Source: Alphaproteobacteria bacterium (GTDB lineage Bacteria > Pseudomonadota > Alphaproteobacteria > TMED109). From it: a DNA stretch of 64,000 nucleotides. This document shows positions 38,490 to 47,391 of the stretch, one piece after another (the first letter of the stretch is position 1; each line of letters opens with the position of its first letter). The DNA lies in the NCBI GenBank assembly GCA_022824395.1, contig JAJDZX010000025.1, forward strand, positions 1 to 64,000. The letters run 5' to 3'. The position numbers and the translations under genes are program-made. The notes under the pieces are model-generated. The model was not told where the DNA came from, did not search any database, and was given only the letters and a program-made list of their open reading frames with translations.

Positions 38490-39770
38490 ATGTTTGCGAT
38501 GGCGTGGATTCGCGAGCACCCGGATGCGTTTGACGCCGGACTGGCGCGCCGCGGGCTCGCGCCGCAGGCGGCGACCGTCCTCGGGCTCGATGCCCGGCGG
38601 CGCAAGTGCCTGACCGACCTGCAGGCGGCACAGACGGAGCGAAATGCAGCCAGTCGCGAGATCGGCATGCGGAAGGCCGCCGGCGACGATGCGGCGGAGT
38701 TGATCCAGCGGGTGGGCTCGCTCAAGCAGGCCATTCCGGAGCTCCAGGAACGCGCGGACCGGCTGGGCGCCGAGCTACGCGAGCAACTCGCGGAACTCCC
38801 CAATCTGCCGGCCGATGAGGTTCCGGACGGCCCCGACGAGCGCGCCAACCGCGAACTTCGCCGCTGGGGCGAACTACCCGCGTTCGCCTTCGAGCCTCGG
38901 GATCATGTCGCCCTCGGCGAAGCGCTGCGGCTGATGGATTTCCAGCGTTCGGCCCGCATGTCGGGTGCACGGTTCGTGATTCTCTCAGGCGCGCTGGCCC
39001 GTCTGGAACGCGCCCTGGCCACCTTCATGATGGACCTGCAGACCGAGGAGCACGGCTACCAGGAAGTGAGCCCGCCCACGCTCGTCCGCGAAGCCGCGCT
39101 GTACGGAACCGGCCAGCTGCCGAAGTTCGCGGACGACCTGTTTCACACGACGGATGGACGATGGCTCATACCCACCGCGGAGGTGCCGCTGACCAACCTG
39201 GTGGCAGACGAAATCCAGGACGGTGCAGTCCTGCCGCTCCGGTACACCGCGCTGACGCCGTGCTACCGGGCGGAGGCGGGGGCTGGCGGCCGCGACAACC
39301 GCGGCATGATCCGCATGCACCAGTTCAGCAAGGTCGAGCTGGTTTCCGTCACGCGGCCTGAGGAATCCGAGGCAGAGCTCGAACAGATGACCCGCTGTGC
39401 CGAGGCGGTCCTGCAGCGCCTCGGGCTCGCGTACCGGGTGGTCCTGCTGTCGAGCGGCGACATGGGCTTTGCCGCGCGCCAGACGTACGACCTTGAGGTC
39501 TGGCTGCCGGGGCAGCAGGCGTTTCGGGAAATATCGAGCTGCTCCAACTGCGGGGATTTTCAGGCCCGCCGCATGAATGCGCGGTTTCGCTGCCCGGAAT
39601 CCGGGGAGCTCCGATTCGTTCACACGCTGAACGGGTCCGGGGTTGCCGCCGGGCGGCTGCTCATCGCCGTAATGGAGAACTACCAGGAAGCCGACGGCTC
39701 CATCACGATCCCCGCTGCCCTGCGGCCCTATCTGGGCGGCCTCGACCGGATTGCCGCCGCCTCCGACTGA
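38490..39770 (+). CDS. serS: seryl-tRNA synthetase
   Basis: A 426-residue class II synthetase charging tRNA-Ser. The N-terminal coiled-coil arm spans about 28-105. Motif 2 is visible in [22 protein letters not shown] and motif 3 in [33 protein letters not shown] is also typical. ATG 38490 gives [11 protein letters not shown], matching the family start. It follows tatC by 11 bases, the usual alphaproteobacterial order. A tRNA-Ser gene, the target of the mobile element, lies 10 kb downstream. Confidence 0.95.
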   Translation: MFAMAWIREHPDAFDAGLARRGLAPQAATVLGLDARRRKCLTDLQAAQTERNAASREIGMRKAAGDDAAELIQRVGSLKQAIPELQERADRLGAELREQLAELPNLPADEVPDGPDERANRELRRWGELPAFAFEPRDHVALGEALRLMDFQRSARMSGARFVILSGALARLERALATFMMDLQTEEHGYQEVSPPTLVREAALYGTGQLPKFADDLFHTTDGRWLIPTAEVPLTNLVADEIQDGAVLPLRYTALTPCYRAEAGAGGRDNRGMIRMHQFSKVELVSVTRPEESEAELEQMTRCAEAVLQRLGLAYRVVLLSSGDMGFAARQTYDLEVWLPGQQAFREISSCSNCGDFQARRMNARFRCPESGELRFVHTLNGSGVAAGRLLIAVMENYQEADGSITIPAALRPYLGGLDRIAAASD

Positions 39771-39801
39771 AACCGGCTATCGCATCCACAGGAGACCATC
39801 G

Positions 39802-40782
39802 ATGGAGTATGTGAACTTCGGACGCACGGGTACCAAAGTGTCGAAGCTCTGCCTCGGCATGATGACGTTCGGCACGCCGGGCTGGCGCGACTACGTGATG
39901 GAGGAAGGGCCCAGCCGACCGATCATCAAGGCGGCTGTGGACGCTGGCATCAATTTCTTCGATACCGCGAATGTCTATGCACTGGGAGGCAGCGAGGAGG
40001 TCACGGGCCGGGTGCTGGGGAGCCTCCTTCGGCGCCACGAGTACGTGCTGGCAACCAAGGTCTTTCAGCGCATGGGCGACGGTCCGAACGACGGTGGCCT
40101 GTCACGCAAGCACATCATGGAGAGCATCGAGGCATCGCTCCGTCGACTCGGCACCGATTACGTGGATCTCTACATCATTCACCGCTGGGATGACGAAACG
40201 CCGATCGAGGAAACGATGGAGGCGCTGCACGACGTCGTGCGCGCCGGAAAGGCGCTGTACGTCGGGGCGTCCAGCATGTACGCTTGGCAATTCATGAAAG
40301 CCCAGGCAGTGGCGCGGCAGAACGGCTGGACGCCGTTCGTGTCGATGCAGAATCACTACAACCTGATCTATCGGGAGGAAGAGCGGGAGATGCTCCCGCT
40401 TTGCCTCGATCAGGGTATTGCCGTCACCCCCTGGAGCCCGCTGGCCCGAGGCTTTCTGGTGGGCAACCGGCACCGCCAGGGGGGAGGCGGCACCGTCCGC
40501 GCCAAGACCGACGACATCGCCCAGAGCATGTACTACCGGGACATTGACTTTGCGATTGCCGACCGCGTTGGCGAAGTTGCTGAACGCCTTGGAGCCTCCC
40601 GGCCGGAGATCGCCCTCAGCTGGCTGTTGGCGCAACCGGCCGTTACCGCACCGATCGTCGGGGTATCGAGCCAGGAACAGCTGGCCACGCTGTTGAAGGC
40701 GGTCGACCGAACACTCGATGCAGGCGACGTGGAGTATCTGGAAGAACTCTACGAGCCACGCGCCATCGCCGGGCATTCCTGA
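39802..40782 (+). CDS. aldo/keto reductase
   Basis: A 326-residue NADPH-dependent aldo/keto reductase of the YajO/TAS-like group. The barrel signature is FFDTANVYALGGSEEVTGRVLG, with the catalytic Asp/Tyr pair here. Lys is in YVLATKVFQRMG and His in YIIHRWDDETPIEETMEAL. AGGAG lies before ATG 39802. Its stop codon lies nine bases from the left end of the integrated element. Before insertion it would have converged directly on the tRNA-Ser gene. The physiological substrate is unknown. Confidence 0.9.
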   Translation: MEYVNFGRTGTKVSKLCLGMMTFGTPGWRDYVMEEGPSRPIIKAAVDAGINFFDTANVYALGGSEEVTGRVLGSLLRRHEYVLATKVFQRMGDGPNDGGLSRKHIMESIEASLRRLGTDYVDLYIIHRWDDETPIEETMEALHDVVRAGKALYVGASSMYAWQFMKAQAVARQNGWTPFVSMQNHYNLIYREEEREMLPLCLDQGIAVTPWSPLARGFLVGNRHRQGGGGTVRAKTDDIAQSMYYRDIDFAIADRVGEVAERLGASRPEIALSWLLAQPAVTAPIVGVSSQEQLATLLKAVDRTLDAGDVEYLEELYEPRAIAGHS

Positions 40783-40790
40783 TTCTGGAT

Positions 40791-40804
40791 TGGCGGATGG
40801 GGAG
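40791..40804. repeat. attL core (14-bp direct repeat)
   Basis: TGGCGGATGGGGAG here is identical to 50380-50393, the last 14 bases of the tRNA-Ser gene including CCA (read on the minus strand). The match ends abruptly at both sides. It marks the left junction of the element, nine bases after the aldo/keto reductase stop. Confidence 0.85.
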
Positions 40805-40921
40805 TCCGCGAACGCCTGTTTTCAGCCGATGGCGGCTTGTCGCAACTGACCCGGAAATAGCCTTGTAAACCCGACATTTACCGCGATATCCGGTTTCTTG
40901 CGCCGCCGCCCAATATCAACT

Positions 40922-40954
40922 AGTCTCATGTCAGTTGTAACAAACGGGAACACA
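40922..40954 (+). repeat. left arm repeat of the element
   Basis: The pattern AGTCTCATG-N7-TNACAAACGG-N2-ACACA occurs here and at 50290-50322 in the same orientation; 24 of 33 positions agree. The copies lie 118 and 57 bases inside the two ends, as integrase arm-type or excision-factor sites do. This copy also carries CAGTTGT and ACAACTG as an inverted pair (40932-40958) just before the integrase gene. Confidence 0.55.
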
Positions 40955-40987
40955 ACTGGCAATGGCGGACACAGTGGGAATCGAACG

Positions 40988-42163
40988 ATGACCGCGCGAA
41001 TGTCGGCGCGTTTCGTCGAGACTGTTTCGAAGCCTGGGCGCTACGGTGACGGGCGCGGCGGGCATGGCTTGATCCTGAACGTGCACCGCACCATCCATGG
41101 CGATCTGTCGCGCTCATGGATACAGAGGATCCGAATTGCCGGGCGCGTGACGCACTTGGGTCTCGGCAGCTTTCCGCTTGTGACCCTGGCCGACGCGCGA
41201 CGGGCCGCGCTCGAGAACCGGCGGAAGGTCGCAACGGGAGTCGACCCGCGCACCGGGGGCATACCGACGTTTGCAGCTGGCGTTGACGCGGTGCTTGCGA
41301 TTCAGTCCGGCGCATGGCGTGACAGTGGGAAATCGGAAAGCCAATGGCGGGCCAGCTTGCGAGACTACGCGGGGCCGCTCATGCGGAAGCGGGTAGACGC
41401 GATCGAGTCGGGTGACGTCCTCGCGGTGCTCGCGCCGATCTGGAACACGAAGCGCGAGACCGCCCGCCGCGTTCGCCAGCGCATCGGCGCCGTCATGAAG
41501 TGGGCGATTGCCGAGGGTCACCGGAAAGACAATCCGGTTGACGCAATCGGCGCCGCACTGCCGAAAAATGGCGCTCGCAAGCGGCACCATCGGGCGTTGC
41601 CGTACGGGCGCGTCGCGGACGCGCTAGCGGCCGTGCGGGCGGGCGGGGCCTATGTCCATACCAAACTCGCGTTTGAGTTTCTTGTGCTCACGGCGGCGCG
41701 TTCGGGCGAAGTGAGGGGCGCGACGTGGGACGAAATCGACATGGGCGAACGCCTTTGGACGGTGCCGGCAGACCGCATGAAGGCGGGCCGCGAGCATCGG
41801 GTACCGCTATCGGCGCGGGCGCTGGCCGTGCTACGCGAGGCGATGGAATATCGCGACGGTTCGGGCCTTGTGTTCCCTTCCGCTCGCGGACGGCTGCAGT
41901 CGGACTCCACCATGAGCAAGCTGCTACGCGAGACCGGAATCGAGGCGGTGCCGCATGGCTTCCGTAGCAGCTTCCGCGATTGGGCGGGCGAACGGACGCA
42001 CACACCGCACGCGGTCATGGAAGCCGCGCTAGCGCATACGATCCGCGACAAGGCCGAGGCCGCGTACGCGCGAAGTGACCTATTGGACAAGCGCCGCGAT
42101 CTCATGGACGCATGGGCGCGGTTTGTCACCATGGACACGCGGAAAGTTGTTGCTATTCGCTGA
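40988..42163 (+). CDS. int: P4-type tyrosine integrase
   Basis: A 391-residue site-specific recombinase. The N-terminal about 85 residues match the P4-integrase DUF4102 arm-binding domain (LGLGSFPLVTLADARRAA). The catalytic domain shows Arg238 in TAARSGEVRGATW, His323 and Arg326 in PHGFRSSFRDWA, His350 and the nucleophile Tyr360 in AHTIRDKAEAAYARSDLL. It should integrate and excise the element at the tRNA-Ser 3' end. ATG 40988 is chosen because the family N-terminus begins here; ATG 40928 is also in frame. It is unusual in sitting at the end far from the tRNA gene, reading inward. Confidence 0.93.
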   Translation: MTARMSARFVETVSKPGRYGDGRGGHGLILNVHRTIHGDLSRSWIQRIRIAGRVTHLGLGSFPLVTLADARRAALENRRKVATGVDPRTGGIPTFAAGVDAVLAIQSGAWRDSGKSESQWRASLRDYAGPLMRKRVDAIESGDVLAVLAPIWNTKRETARRVRQRIGAVMKWAIAEGHRKDNPVDAIGAALPKNGARKRHHRALPYGRVADALAAVRAGGAYVHTKLAFEFLVLTAARSGEVRGATWDEIDMGERLWTVPADRMKAGREHRVPLSARALAVLREAMEYRDGSGLVFPSARGRLQSDSTMSKLLRETGIEAVPHGFRSSFRDWAGERTHTPHAVMEAALAHTIRDKAEAAYARSDLLDKRRDLMDAWARFVTMDTRKVVAIR

Positions 42164-42246
42164 ACGCGCCATTAGGGTGTCGTAACTGGGAGATTGCTGT
42201 TCGCTTGGGCGCGGATTCGAACGAATCCTATGGGCGGGAATTCCCC

Positions 42247-42474
42247 ATGCGCGACCAAGTACCAGAGACCGAACAGACCCAAGACGCTTATCGGCTGCTC
42301 ACTGTCCGCGAAGTAGAGAAGCGGCTGAGCATGAGCCATGCCACGCTGTACCGGCTGATGAACGCCGGCCGGTTCCCAAAGCCGCTGAACCTTGGGCCGC
42401 AAGTCCGGCGCTGGCGAAGTGATGAAGTCGAGGCTTGGCTAGAAGCACGTAGCGAAGAGCGCGAAGCCGCCTAG
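42247..42474 (+). CDS. AlpA-family transcriptional regulator
   Basis: A 75-residue MerR-like winged-helix protein of the AlpA/excisionase type: LLTVREVEKRLSMSHATLYRLMNAGRFPKPLNLGPQVRRW followed by SDEVEAWLEAR. AlpA proteins activate integrase or replication genes of P4-like islands and PICIs, or act as excision factors. GGGCGGGAA precedes ATG 42247. It lies between the integrase and the ATPase, the normal place in satellites. Confidence 0.88.
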   Translation: MRDQVPETEQTQDAYRLLTVREVEKRLSMSHATLYRLMNAGRFPKPLNLGPQVRRWRSDEVEAWLEARSEEREAA

Positions 42475-42507
42475 TCGGTTGCCCGCCCCGCACAAGGCGG
42501 GGCGAGC

Positions 42508-43590
42508 ATGTTCCGGTCGTTACAGGCGGCCGGGACGGGGCAACGGCTAGGTTGGAGCCGCCGCGTGGAAGAGTCTAAGCAATCGCAATCTGAGCGGGAA
42601 CCGGACGCGACCCCGGCGCCGGACCCGTGGATAATCCCGCTGCAAACGCTGATGGACCGGAAGACGTCGATAACTTGGCTTGTGAAGGATCTACTCCAAG
42701 CCGACGGTTCCGCGCTGCTACTCGGGGCCGCGAAGTCCGGCAAGTCGACTCTCGCGCGGCAGTTGGCCGCGACGGTCACCCAGACCGGCAACCGTGAATT
42801 TGTCGGGCGGCGGGTCATTAGCGATCGCAGCGGCTTTTCGGGCCGCGCGCTGATCGTGAACCTGGAAGACTCCGACGACACCGCCAAGCACCATTTGTTG
42901 AAGTTGGGAGCCGACCCGTTGCGCCTCTACATGACCACGTGGCCGCAACCGCCAGTGAAGGAACGGCTAGCCGCGCTCGATGAGGCAATCGGCTACTGCG
43001 CCCCTGATCTTGTCGTTATCGACACGCTGCAAGCCTGGCTCCAAGTCGAGGACATCAACGCGTACGCCGAAGTCCAAGGGGCGCTTGCGTCGCTGTGTGG
43101 CCTCGCACGTCAACACAACACGTGCCTGCTACTCCTGCACCATGCGAGGAAAGCGGGCGGAACCGGGGGCGCCGAAGCGCTAGGGTCAACCGCGATCGCT
43201 GGCGCTACCGATTGCATTCTGAGCCTGAAAGTCCGCGAGGACGCGGACCAAACCCGCACCATTGAAGCCAACGGGCGAAACAGCGTGAAGCTGAAACGCA
43301 CCGCGCTGAAACTCGAGGATGGCCGGATCGTTTCGGCTGGCACGATCGGACGCCTGAACGCCGAGGAATTGAAAGATCGGATTCTTGAGGAAGTAGAGAA
43401 CGCGGACGGCGGCGAAGTGACGGAAAGCGAACTGCGGGAACGCATCGGCGGGCGCAAGCAAACGCTGTTGAAATTGCTAGATGAGCTGGTCAGTTTCCGC
43501 GACCTGGAGCGTCGCGGGACTGGCAAGCGCAACGACGCGCGCCGATATTCGGTTCCCGGTTCCGTCCCTATGTCTAGGGACGGGAACTGA
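42508..43590 (+). CDS. RepA/RecA-fold AAA-type ATPase (replication helicase candidate)
   Basis: A 360-residue ATPase. Walker A is GAAKSGKST (73-81); Walker B is DLVVIDT (167-173); LLLLHHARKAGG and GSTAIAGATD are the sensor regions of the hexameric RepA-like helicases of IncQ plasmids and of many islands. The C-terminal 70 residues look like a winged helix (VTESELRERIGGRKQTLLKLLDEL), possibly for DNA binding. ATG 42508 follows a purine-rich GGGGCGAGC; GTG 42565 would also work. It probably drives autonomous replication of the excised element. Its last bases fold into the first of two related hairpins. Confidence 0.8.
   Translation: MFRSLQAAGTGQRLGWSRRVEESKQSQSEREPDATPAPDPWIIPLQTLMDRKTSITWLVKDLLQADGSALLLGAAKSGKSTLARQLAATVTQTGNREFVGRRVISDRSGFSGRALIVNLEDSDDTAKHHLLKLGADPLRLYMTTWPQPPVKERLAALDEAIGYCAPDLVVIDTLQAWLQVEDINAYAEVQGALASLCGLARQHNTCLLLLHHARKAGGTGGAEALGSTAIAGATDCILSLKVREDADQTRTIEANGRNSVKLKRTALKLEDGRIVSAGTIGRLNAEELKDRILEEVENADGGEVTESELRERIGGRKQTLLKLLDELVSFRDLERRGTGKRNDARRYSVPGSVPMSRDGN
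43559..43587. repeat. hairpin 1 at the end of the ATPase gene
   Basis: GTTCC-GTCCCTA, loop TGTC, TAGGGAC-GG(G)AAC forms a stem of twelve pairs with one bulged G. It overlaps the last codons of the ATPase gene. A sister hairpin with the same GGTTCC...CTAGGG...GGGAAC plan follows 76 bases later. Confidence 0.65.
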
Positions 43591-43634
43591 AAGCACTCCT
43601 AGCCAATGGGCGCAACGGTTCTTGTCGATTATTT

Positions 43635-43667
43635 CGGTTCCCACTCCAAGCCCTAGGGTGGGAACCG
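43635..43667. repeat. hairpin 2, related to hairpin 1
   Basis: CGGTTCCCAC (43635-43644) pairs perfectly with GTGGGAACCG (43658-43667). The loop contains the palindrome CCCTAGGG. The twin structures in a 250-base non-coding tract after a replication ATPase suggest an origin, a regulator target or a transcript processing site. Confidence 0.65.
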
Positions 43668-43841
43668 GAACCGAATGCCGGGCGCACCGGGGACCGTACC
43701 CCGGGGCACACCTGCGGCGGGCATGGTCGGGCACGCCTGCCCCCCTGCCTGGCGTCCCTGCCCCGGCAGGTGCCCCCGTGATGGCACCGCCCGAAAGGTG
43801 GGGCGGGGGGAAGGCCGACGCGCCAAGTATTGTGTGTAACG

Positions 43842-45269
43842 ATGACCGATTTACTTCCCTTCCAACGTCGATTCCTTAGAGCGGCGGCGCGTTCGGACAT
43901 ACGGACGGCGGCGCTTTCGTGCCCGCGAGGAAACGGCAAGAGCTGGATTGCGGCGCAACTGGCGCGGCGGGTGCTTGATCCGGGCGATTCGATGTTTCAG
44001 GCCGGATCGGAGTCGGTATTGGTCGCCGCGAGCCTGGAGCAAGCCCGGATCGTCTTCCGCTTCCTGCGAGCCGATATCGAGGAGACGGGAAATTATCGGT
44101 TTCTCGATTCGCATACGCGGATCGCTGCCGTGCATGAGGCCAGCAACACGCGGCTTCGGGTGATCGGTAGCAATGGCCGAACCGCAATGGGCCTCGTGAA
44201 CACGCCGCTTGTGATTGCCGATGAACCGGGCGCCTGGCTGCCGGTCGGCGGCGGCCTTGTGCATGACGCGATCCAAACGGCAATGGCGAAGCCGGGAAGC
44301 CCGTTGAAGGCCGTCTACATTGGAACGCTCGCGCCGGCGACGGCGGGATGGTGGCATGAGCTGATCGCCGACGGTTCGCGTGGGAGCGTTCACGTGCAGT
44401 GTCTACAGGGGCGCCGCGATCGGTGGGACAGTTGGGCCGAAGTCATGCGGGTGAATCCGCTCGCCAAGGTGTCGGCAGACTTCCGGGACCGTCTACGCGA
44501 GGAACGTGCCGAAGCGCGACGCGATGGTCGACTCAAGGCGCGGTTCCTGTCCTATCGGCTGAACGTGCCGACGGCGGACGAGTCGACCGTGCTGCTGACG
44601 GTGGAGGATTGGAGGGGTGTGCTTGCCCGCGAAGTTGCCCCGCGCCACGGCCGCCCGATTGTCGGAATCGATCTTGGCGGGGGCCGGGCATGGTCCGCCG
44701 CCGTCGCCATGTGGCAAAGCGGACGGATCGAGGCGCTGGCCGTTGCACCGGGCCTGCCGTCACTGGAAGAGCAGGAAAAGCGGGATCGGGTGCCAGCGGG
44801 AACCTACCGACGCCTTGCCGCGTCCGGTGCGCTTCGCGTCGCGGAAGGCTTGCGGGTGCCGCCAGTCGCGGCGCTATGGGGCTCGATTGCGGACGCCTGG
44901 GGCAACCCGGCGCGGATCGTCTGCGACCGGTTCCGACTGCCGGAGCTGCGAGACGTGGCGAACGGTGCGCAAGTACTCCCGCGCCGCGCCCGTTGGAGCG
45001 AGGCGAGCGAGGATATCCGGGCGTTGCGCCGGATCGCGGCGGACGGGCCTGTATCGGTCGCCGAGTCGGCGCGGGGCCTGCTTACCGCGAGCCTGTCCGG
45101 GGCAATGGTGAAAAACGATGACCAAGGTTCCACCAGACTTGCCAAGCGGGGCACCGACAACACGGCGCGTGACGACGTGGCGGCGGCGTTGGTACTAGTC
45201 GCCGGGCTGTTCGAGCGAGCGAGGAAAGAACCGCGTCCTCGTATGCGGTATCACGGGCTGATCGGGTGA
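43842..45269 (+). CDS. terL: phage terminase large subunit
   Basis: A 475-residue packaging motor. The ATPase domain has Walker A PRGNGKS (28-34) and Walker B LVIADEPG with Asp127-Glu128. The RNase H-type nuclease domain begins at GIDLGGGRAWSAAVAMW (Asp277) and ends with TARDDVAAALVLVAG, where the terminal metal-binding Asp lies. This is full length for the HK97 group. No recognisable small terminase is upstream; the preceding 250 bases are hairpin-rich. It overlaps the HNH gene by four bases (GTGA). Confidence 0.85.
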   Translation: MTDLLPFQRRFLRAAARSDIRTAALSCPRGNGKSWIAAQLARRVLDPGDSMFQAGSESVLVAASLEQARIVFRFLRADIEETGNYRFLDSHTRIAAVHEASNTRLRVIGSNGRTAMGLVNTPLVIADEPGAWLPVGGGLVHDAIQTAMAKPGSPLKAVYIGTLAPATAGWWHELIADGSRGSVHVQCLQGRRDRWDSWAEVMRVNPLAKVSADFRDRLREERAEARRDGRLKARFLSYRLNVPTADESTVLLTVEDWRGVLAREVAPRHGRPIVGIDLGGGRAWSAAVAMWQSGRIEALAVAPGLPSLEEQEKRDRVPAGTYRRLAASGALRVAEGLRVPPVAALWGSIADAWGNPARIVCDRFRLPELRDVANGAQVLPRRARWSEASEDIRALRRIAADGPVSVAESARGLLTASLSGAMVKNDDQGSTRLAKRGTDNTARDDVAAALVLVAGLFERARKEPRPRMRYHGLIG

Positions 45270-45544
45270 GCATTCGACACCGGCAGCTGCACGCCGGTCG
45301 ATGGGCGCGGACGCGGCGGCGCGTCTTCAAGCGCGACGGTTACCGCTGCCGACGCTGCGGTCGAGCGGGGCGCCTCGAGGCCGACCACGTGGATCCGGAT
45401 TGGGGCACCGACCCGTACGACCTGGCGAACCTGCAAACGCTTTGCCGGACGTGCCACATCAGCAAGACCGCTGAGGAAAACCGCCGCGAGCCGAGTCCGG
45501 AGCAGCTCGATTGGCGGCGCATGTTGGAGGAAATGATCGGGTAG
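45266..45544 (+). CDS. HNH nuclease next to terminase
   Basis: A 92-residue HNH endonuclease. Zinc-knuckle cysteines Cys28/Cys31 and Cys60/Cys63 surround LEADHVDPDWGTDPYDLANLQTLC, in which His41 and Asn55 are core HNH residues. In HK97-type phages and in capsid-forming satellites such nucleases sit beside the terminase and are needed for DNA maturation at cos. GTG 45266 overlaps the terL stop. A role in packaging is inferred from position. Confidence 0.87.
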   Translation: MSIRHRQLHAGRWARTRRRVFKRDGYRCRRCGRAGRLEADHVDPDWGTDPYDLANLQTLCRTCHISKTAEENRREPSPEQLDWRRMLEEMIG

Positions 45545-45634
45545 ACGTTTCCGCCGATAGAACGCATACTTGCGGCTGCATGGGCGCAAATGAGCGAACC
45601 GCCATCGGGCGGGAATCAGTGGAAGCGCCCAGCA

Positions 45635-46900
45635 ATGACAAAAGCCCAGAAGCGACTCGCCGACCTGCTAGAGCGGCAATCCAAATCGCGGCAACGCATG
45701 GCCGAGCTGGCCGGTGCCGACGAACTGAACGACGAAACCCGCGCCGAACTGGACACGATCGAGGCGGGCGTGCCTGACCTGGAGCGCCAGATTCGCGCCG
45801 CCCGCGTCGCCGCCGCCGACGAGGAAGCCGAGCAACGGCAAGCCGCCCGCGATACCGAACCGGACGCCGAAGACCGCGAGCGGGCCGAACTGCGCGGCAA
45901 GGTCCGGCTTTCCCGTTACATCGGCGCGGCAGTCGAGACCCGCGCGGCGGACGGTCCCGAAGCCGAGTACAACGCGGCGATCGGCCTTCCGGCCAACCGC
46001 TTCCCGCTAGAGCTGCTGGCCGCGCCGGCAACCGAGACGCGGGCAACGACCAACGCGGACGCCGAAGCAACGCAGCGCCCCTGGGTGGATCGCCTCTTTA
46101 GCGAGACCGCCGCCATGAAGGTCGGAATCACGTTCCAAAGCGTCGGGCCGGGGGTGTCCGCGCATCCTGTCGTGACGGCGGGTGCCAGCGCCGCCCAACG
46201 GGGCCGTTCGGAAGCTGCTTCCGATGCAGCGTGGACGGTGGCCGTCAAGGACATCAAGCCGACGCGAAACACCGTCCGGGCCTCCTTCTCCGAGGAAGAC
46301 GCAAACCGATTGCCGGGCCTGGAAGACGCCCTGCGCCGCGATTTGAGCATGGCGCTTACCGAAGGCGTGGATCGGGCGATCTTCCTGGGTGATGCGGGCG
46401 CGAACGAAGACACCGCCGACATTACGGGGCTGATCGCACAGACGGGCGTTACCGAAAAGACGCTGACACAGGCCGCCAAGGTCAAGGCGCCCGACACGCT
46501 GGCCGCGTTCGCGTCACTTGTGGACGGCAAGCACGCTTCCGGACTCGGCGACCTGATGGTATGCGCGAGCGTGGGTAGCAACACGCTTTGGCTGTCCACG
46601 ATCGCAGCGGCGACCGCCGACACGAAAACGGTTGCCAGCTTCCTGCGCGAGAACGGGCTGGATTGGGGTGTGCGCGGCGACATTGACACGGCGACCGCCG
46701 CCGGTGACTTCGGCGCATTCGTCGGGCTTGGGCGGGGCATCCAGGGGGCCGGAGTCGCGGCGATCTGGAACGCGGGAATGCTGATCCGTGACCCGTACAC
46801 GGCCGCCGCCAAAGGCGAGGTCGCGCTGACGCTTTCGCACTTCTGGGGCTTCGCCTTGCCCCGACCGTCGAACTTCGCACGACTCAAGTTTGTTGCCTGA
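45635..46900 (+). CDS. HK97-fold major capsid protein
   Basis: A 421-residue capsid subunit. Residues 1-85 are a charged coiled coil (MTKAQKRLADLLERQSKSR onward), the scaffold-like delta domain that the prohead protease would remove. The shell domain follows, with VGPGVSAHPVVTAG, NTVRASFSEEDANRLPGLEDALRRDL, a FLGDAGANEDTADITGL region and the C-terminal AAIWNAGMLIRDPYTAAAKGEV...FWGFALPR. ATG 45590 would add 15 residues. It lies upstream of its protease, the reverse of the HK97 order. Confidence 0.83.
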   Translation: MTKAQKRLADLLERQSKSRQRMAELAGADELNDETRAELDTIEAGVPDLERQIRAARVAAADEEAEQRQAARDTEPDAEDRERAELRGKVRLSRYIGAAVETRAADGPEAEYNAAIGLPANRFPLELLAAPATETRATTNADAEATQRPWVDRLFSETAAMKVGITFQSVGPGVSAHPVVTAGASAAQRGRSEAASDAAWTVAVKDIKPTRNTVRASFSEEDANRLPGLEDALRRDLSMALTEGVDRAIFLGDAGANEDTADITGLIAQTGVTEKTLTQAAKVKAPDTLAAFASLVDGKHASGLGDLMVCASVGSNTLWLSTIAAATADTKTVASFLRENGLDWGVRGDIDTATAAGDFGAFVGLGRGIQGAGVAAIWNAGMLIRDPYTAAAKGEVALTLSHFWGFALPRPSNFARLKFVA

Positions 46901-46911
46901 CGGGGCGGCCG

Positions 46912-47391
46912 ATGGAGGCGTACGAGCGCCGCCTCTTCCGCACTGAACTACGGGCGGAAGGGAGGCGCCTGACGGGAACCGCGATGGTGTATGGCGACAC
47001 GTCGCCATCGCACCGCGAGCGATTCGAACCGGGCGCGTTGCAGCTGGCGGAAGCCGTCACGCTGAACCTGCTACATGAGCCGTTGCAGGCGATAGCCTGG
47101 GCACCGGGCGGCGGGCTTGACTTCGAGCATGACCAGTCCGAATTGCGAATGGTCGTCGCGGACGCGCCGCCGACGCCGGCGGGCAACCTGGCGCTTGAAT
47201 TGGTCCGCGAGGGGCAGGCCAAGGGCCTTTCCATCGAGTTTCGAGCCGAACGCGACCGCCGCGAGGATGGAGTCCGGATTGTGGAGTCGGCGGTGCTTTC
47301 CGGTCTCGCGATCGTGCGGGCGCCTTCGTACAAGCAATCGCAGATTGAAGCGCGCCGGGCGTCGGGCAAGAGGCTTCCCGTATGGCTCTAG
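46912..47391 (+). CDS. HK97-type prohead protease
   Basis: A 159-residue serine protease that trims the capsid delta domain. Typical blocks: GTAMVYGDTSPSHRERFEPGAL, LNLLHEPLQAIAW with His55, and AKGLSIEFRA with the nucleophile Ser107, then VLSGLAIVRAPSYKQSQIEAR at the end. It lies 11 bases after the capsid gene and overlaps the next gene by ten bases. That it follows the capsid gene is unusual for HK97-like modules. Confidence 0.87.
   Translation: MEAYERRLFRTELRAEGRRLTGTAMVYGDTSPSHRERFEPGALQLAEAVTLNLLHEPLQAIAWAPGGGLDFEHDQSELRMVVADAPPTPAGNLALELVREGQAKGLSIEFRAERDRREDGVRIVESAVLSGLAIVRAPSYKQSQIEARRASGKRLPVWL

Noticed and set aside
43481-43879. Plus-strand frame of 132 codons between the ATPase and terL
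   Set aside because: It overlaps the ATPase end and the terL start in another frame, has repeats only because of the twin hairpins, and lacks a ribosome site. I treat the tract as non-coding.
45266-45544. HNH protein as part of a restriction or defence system
   Set aside because: It has no methylase or partner and is coupled to terL; packaging-associated HNH proteins in this position are common in HK97-type modules.
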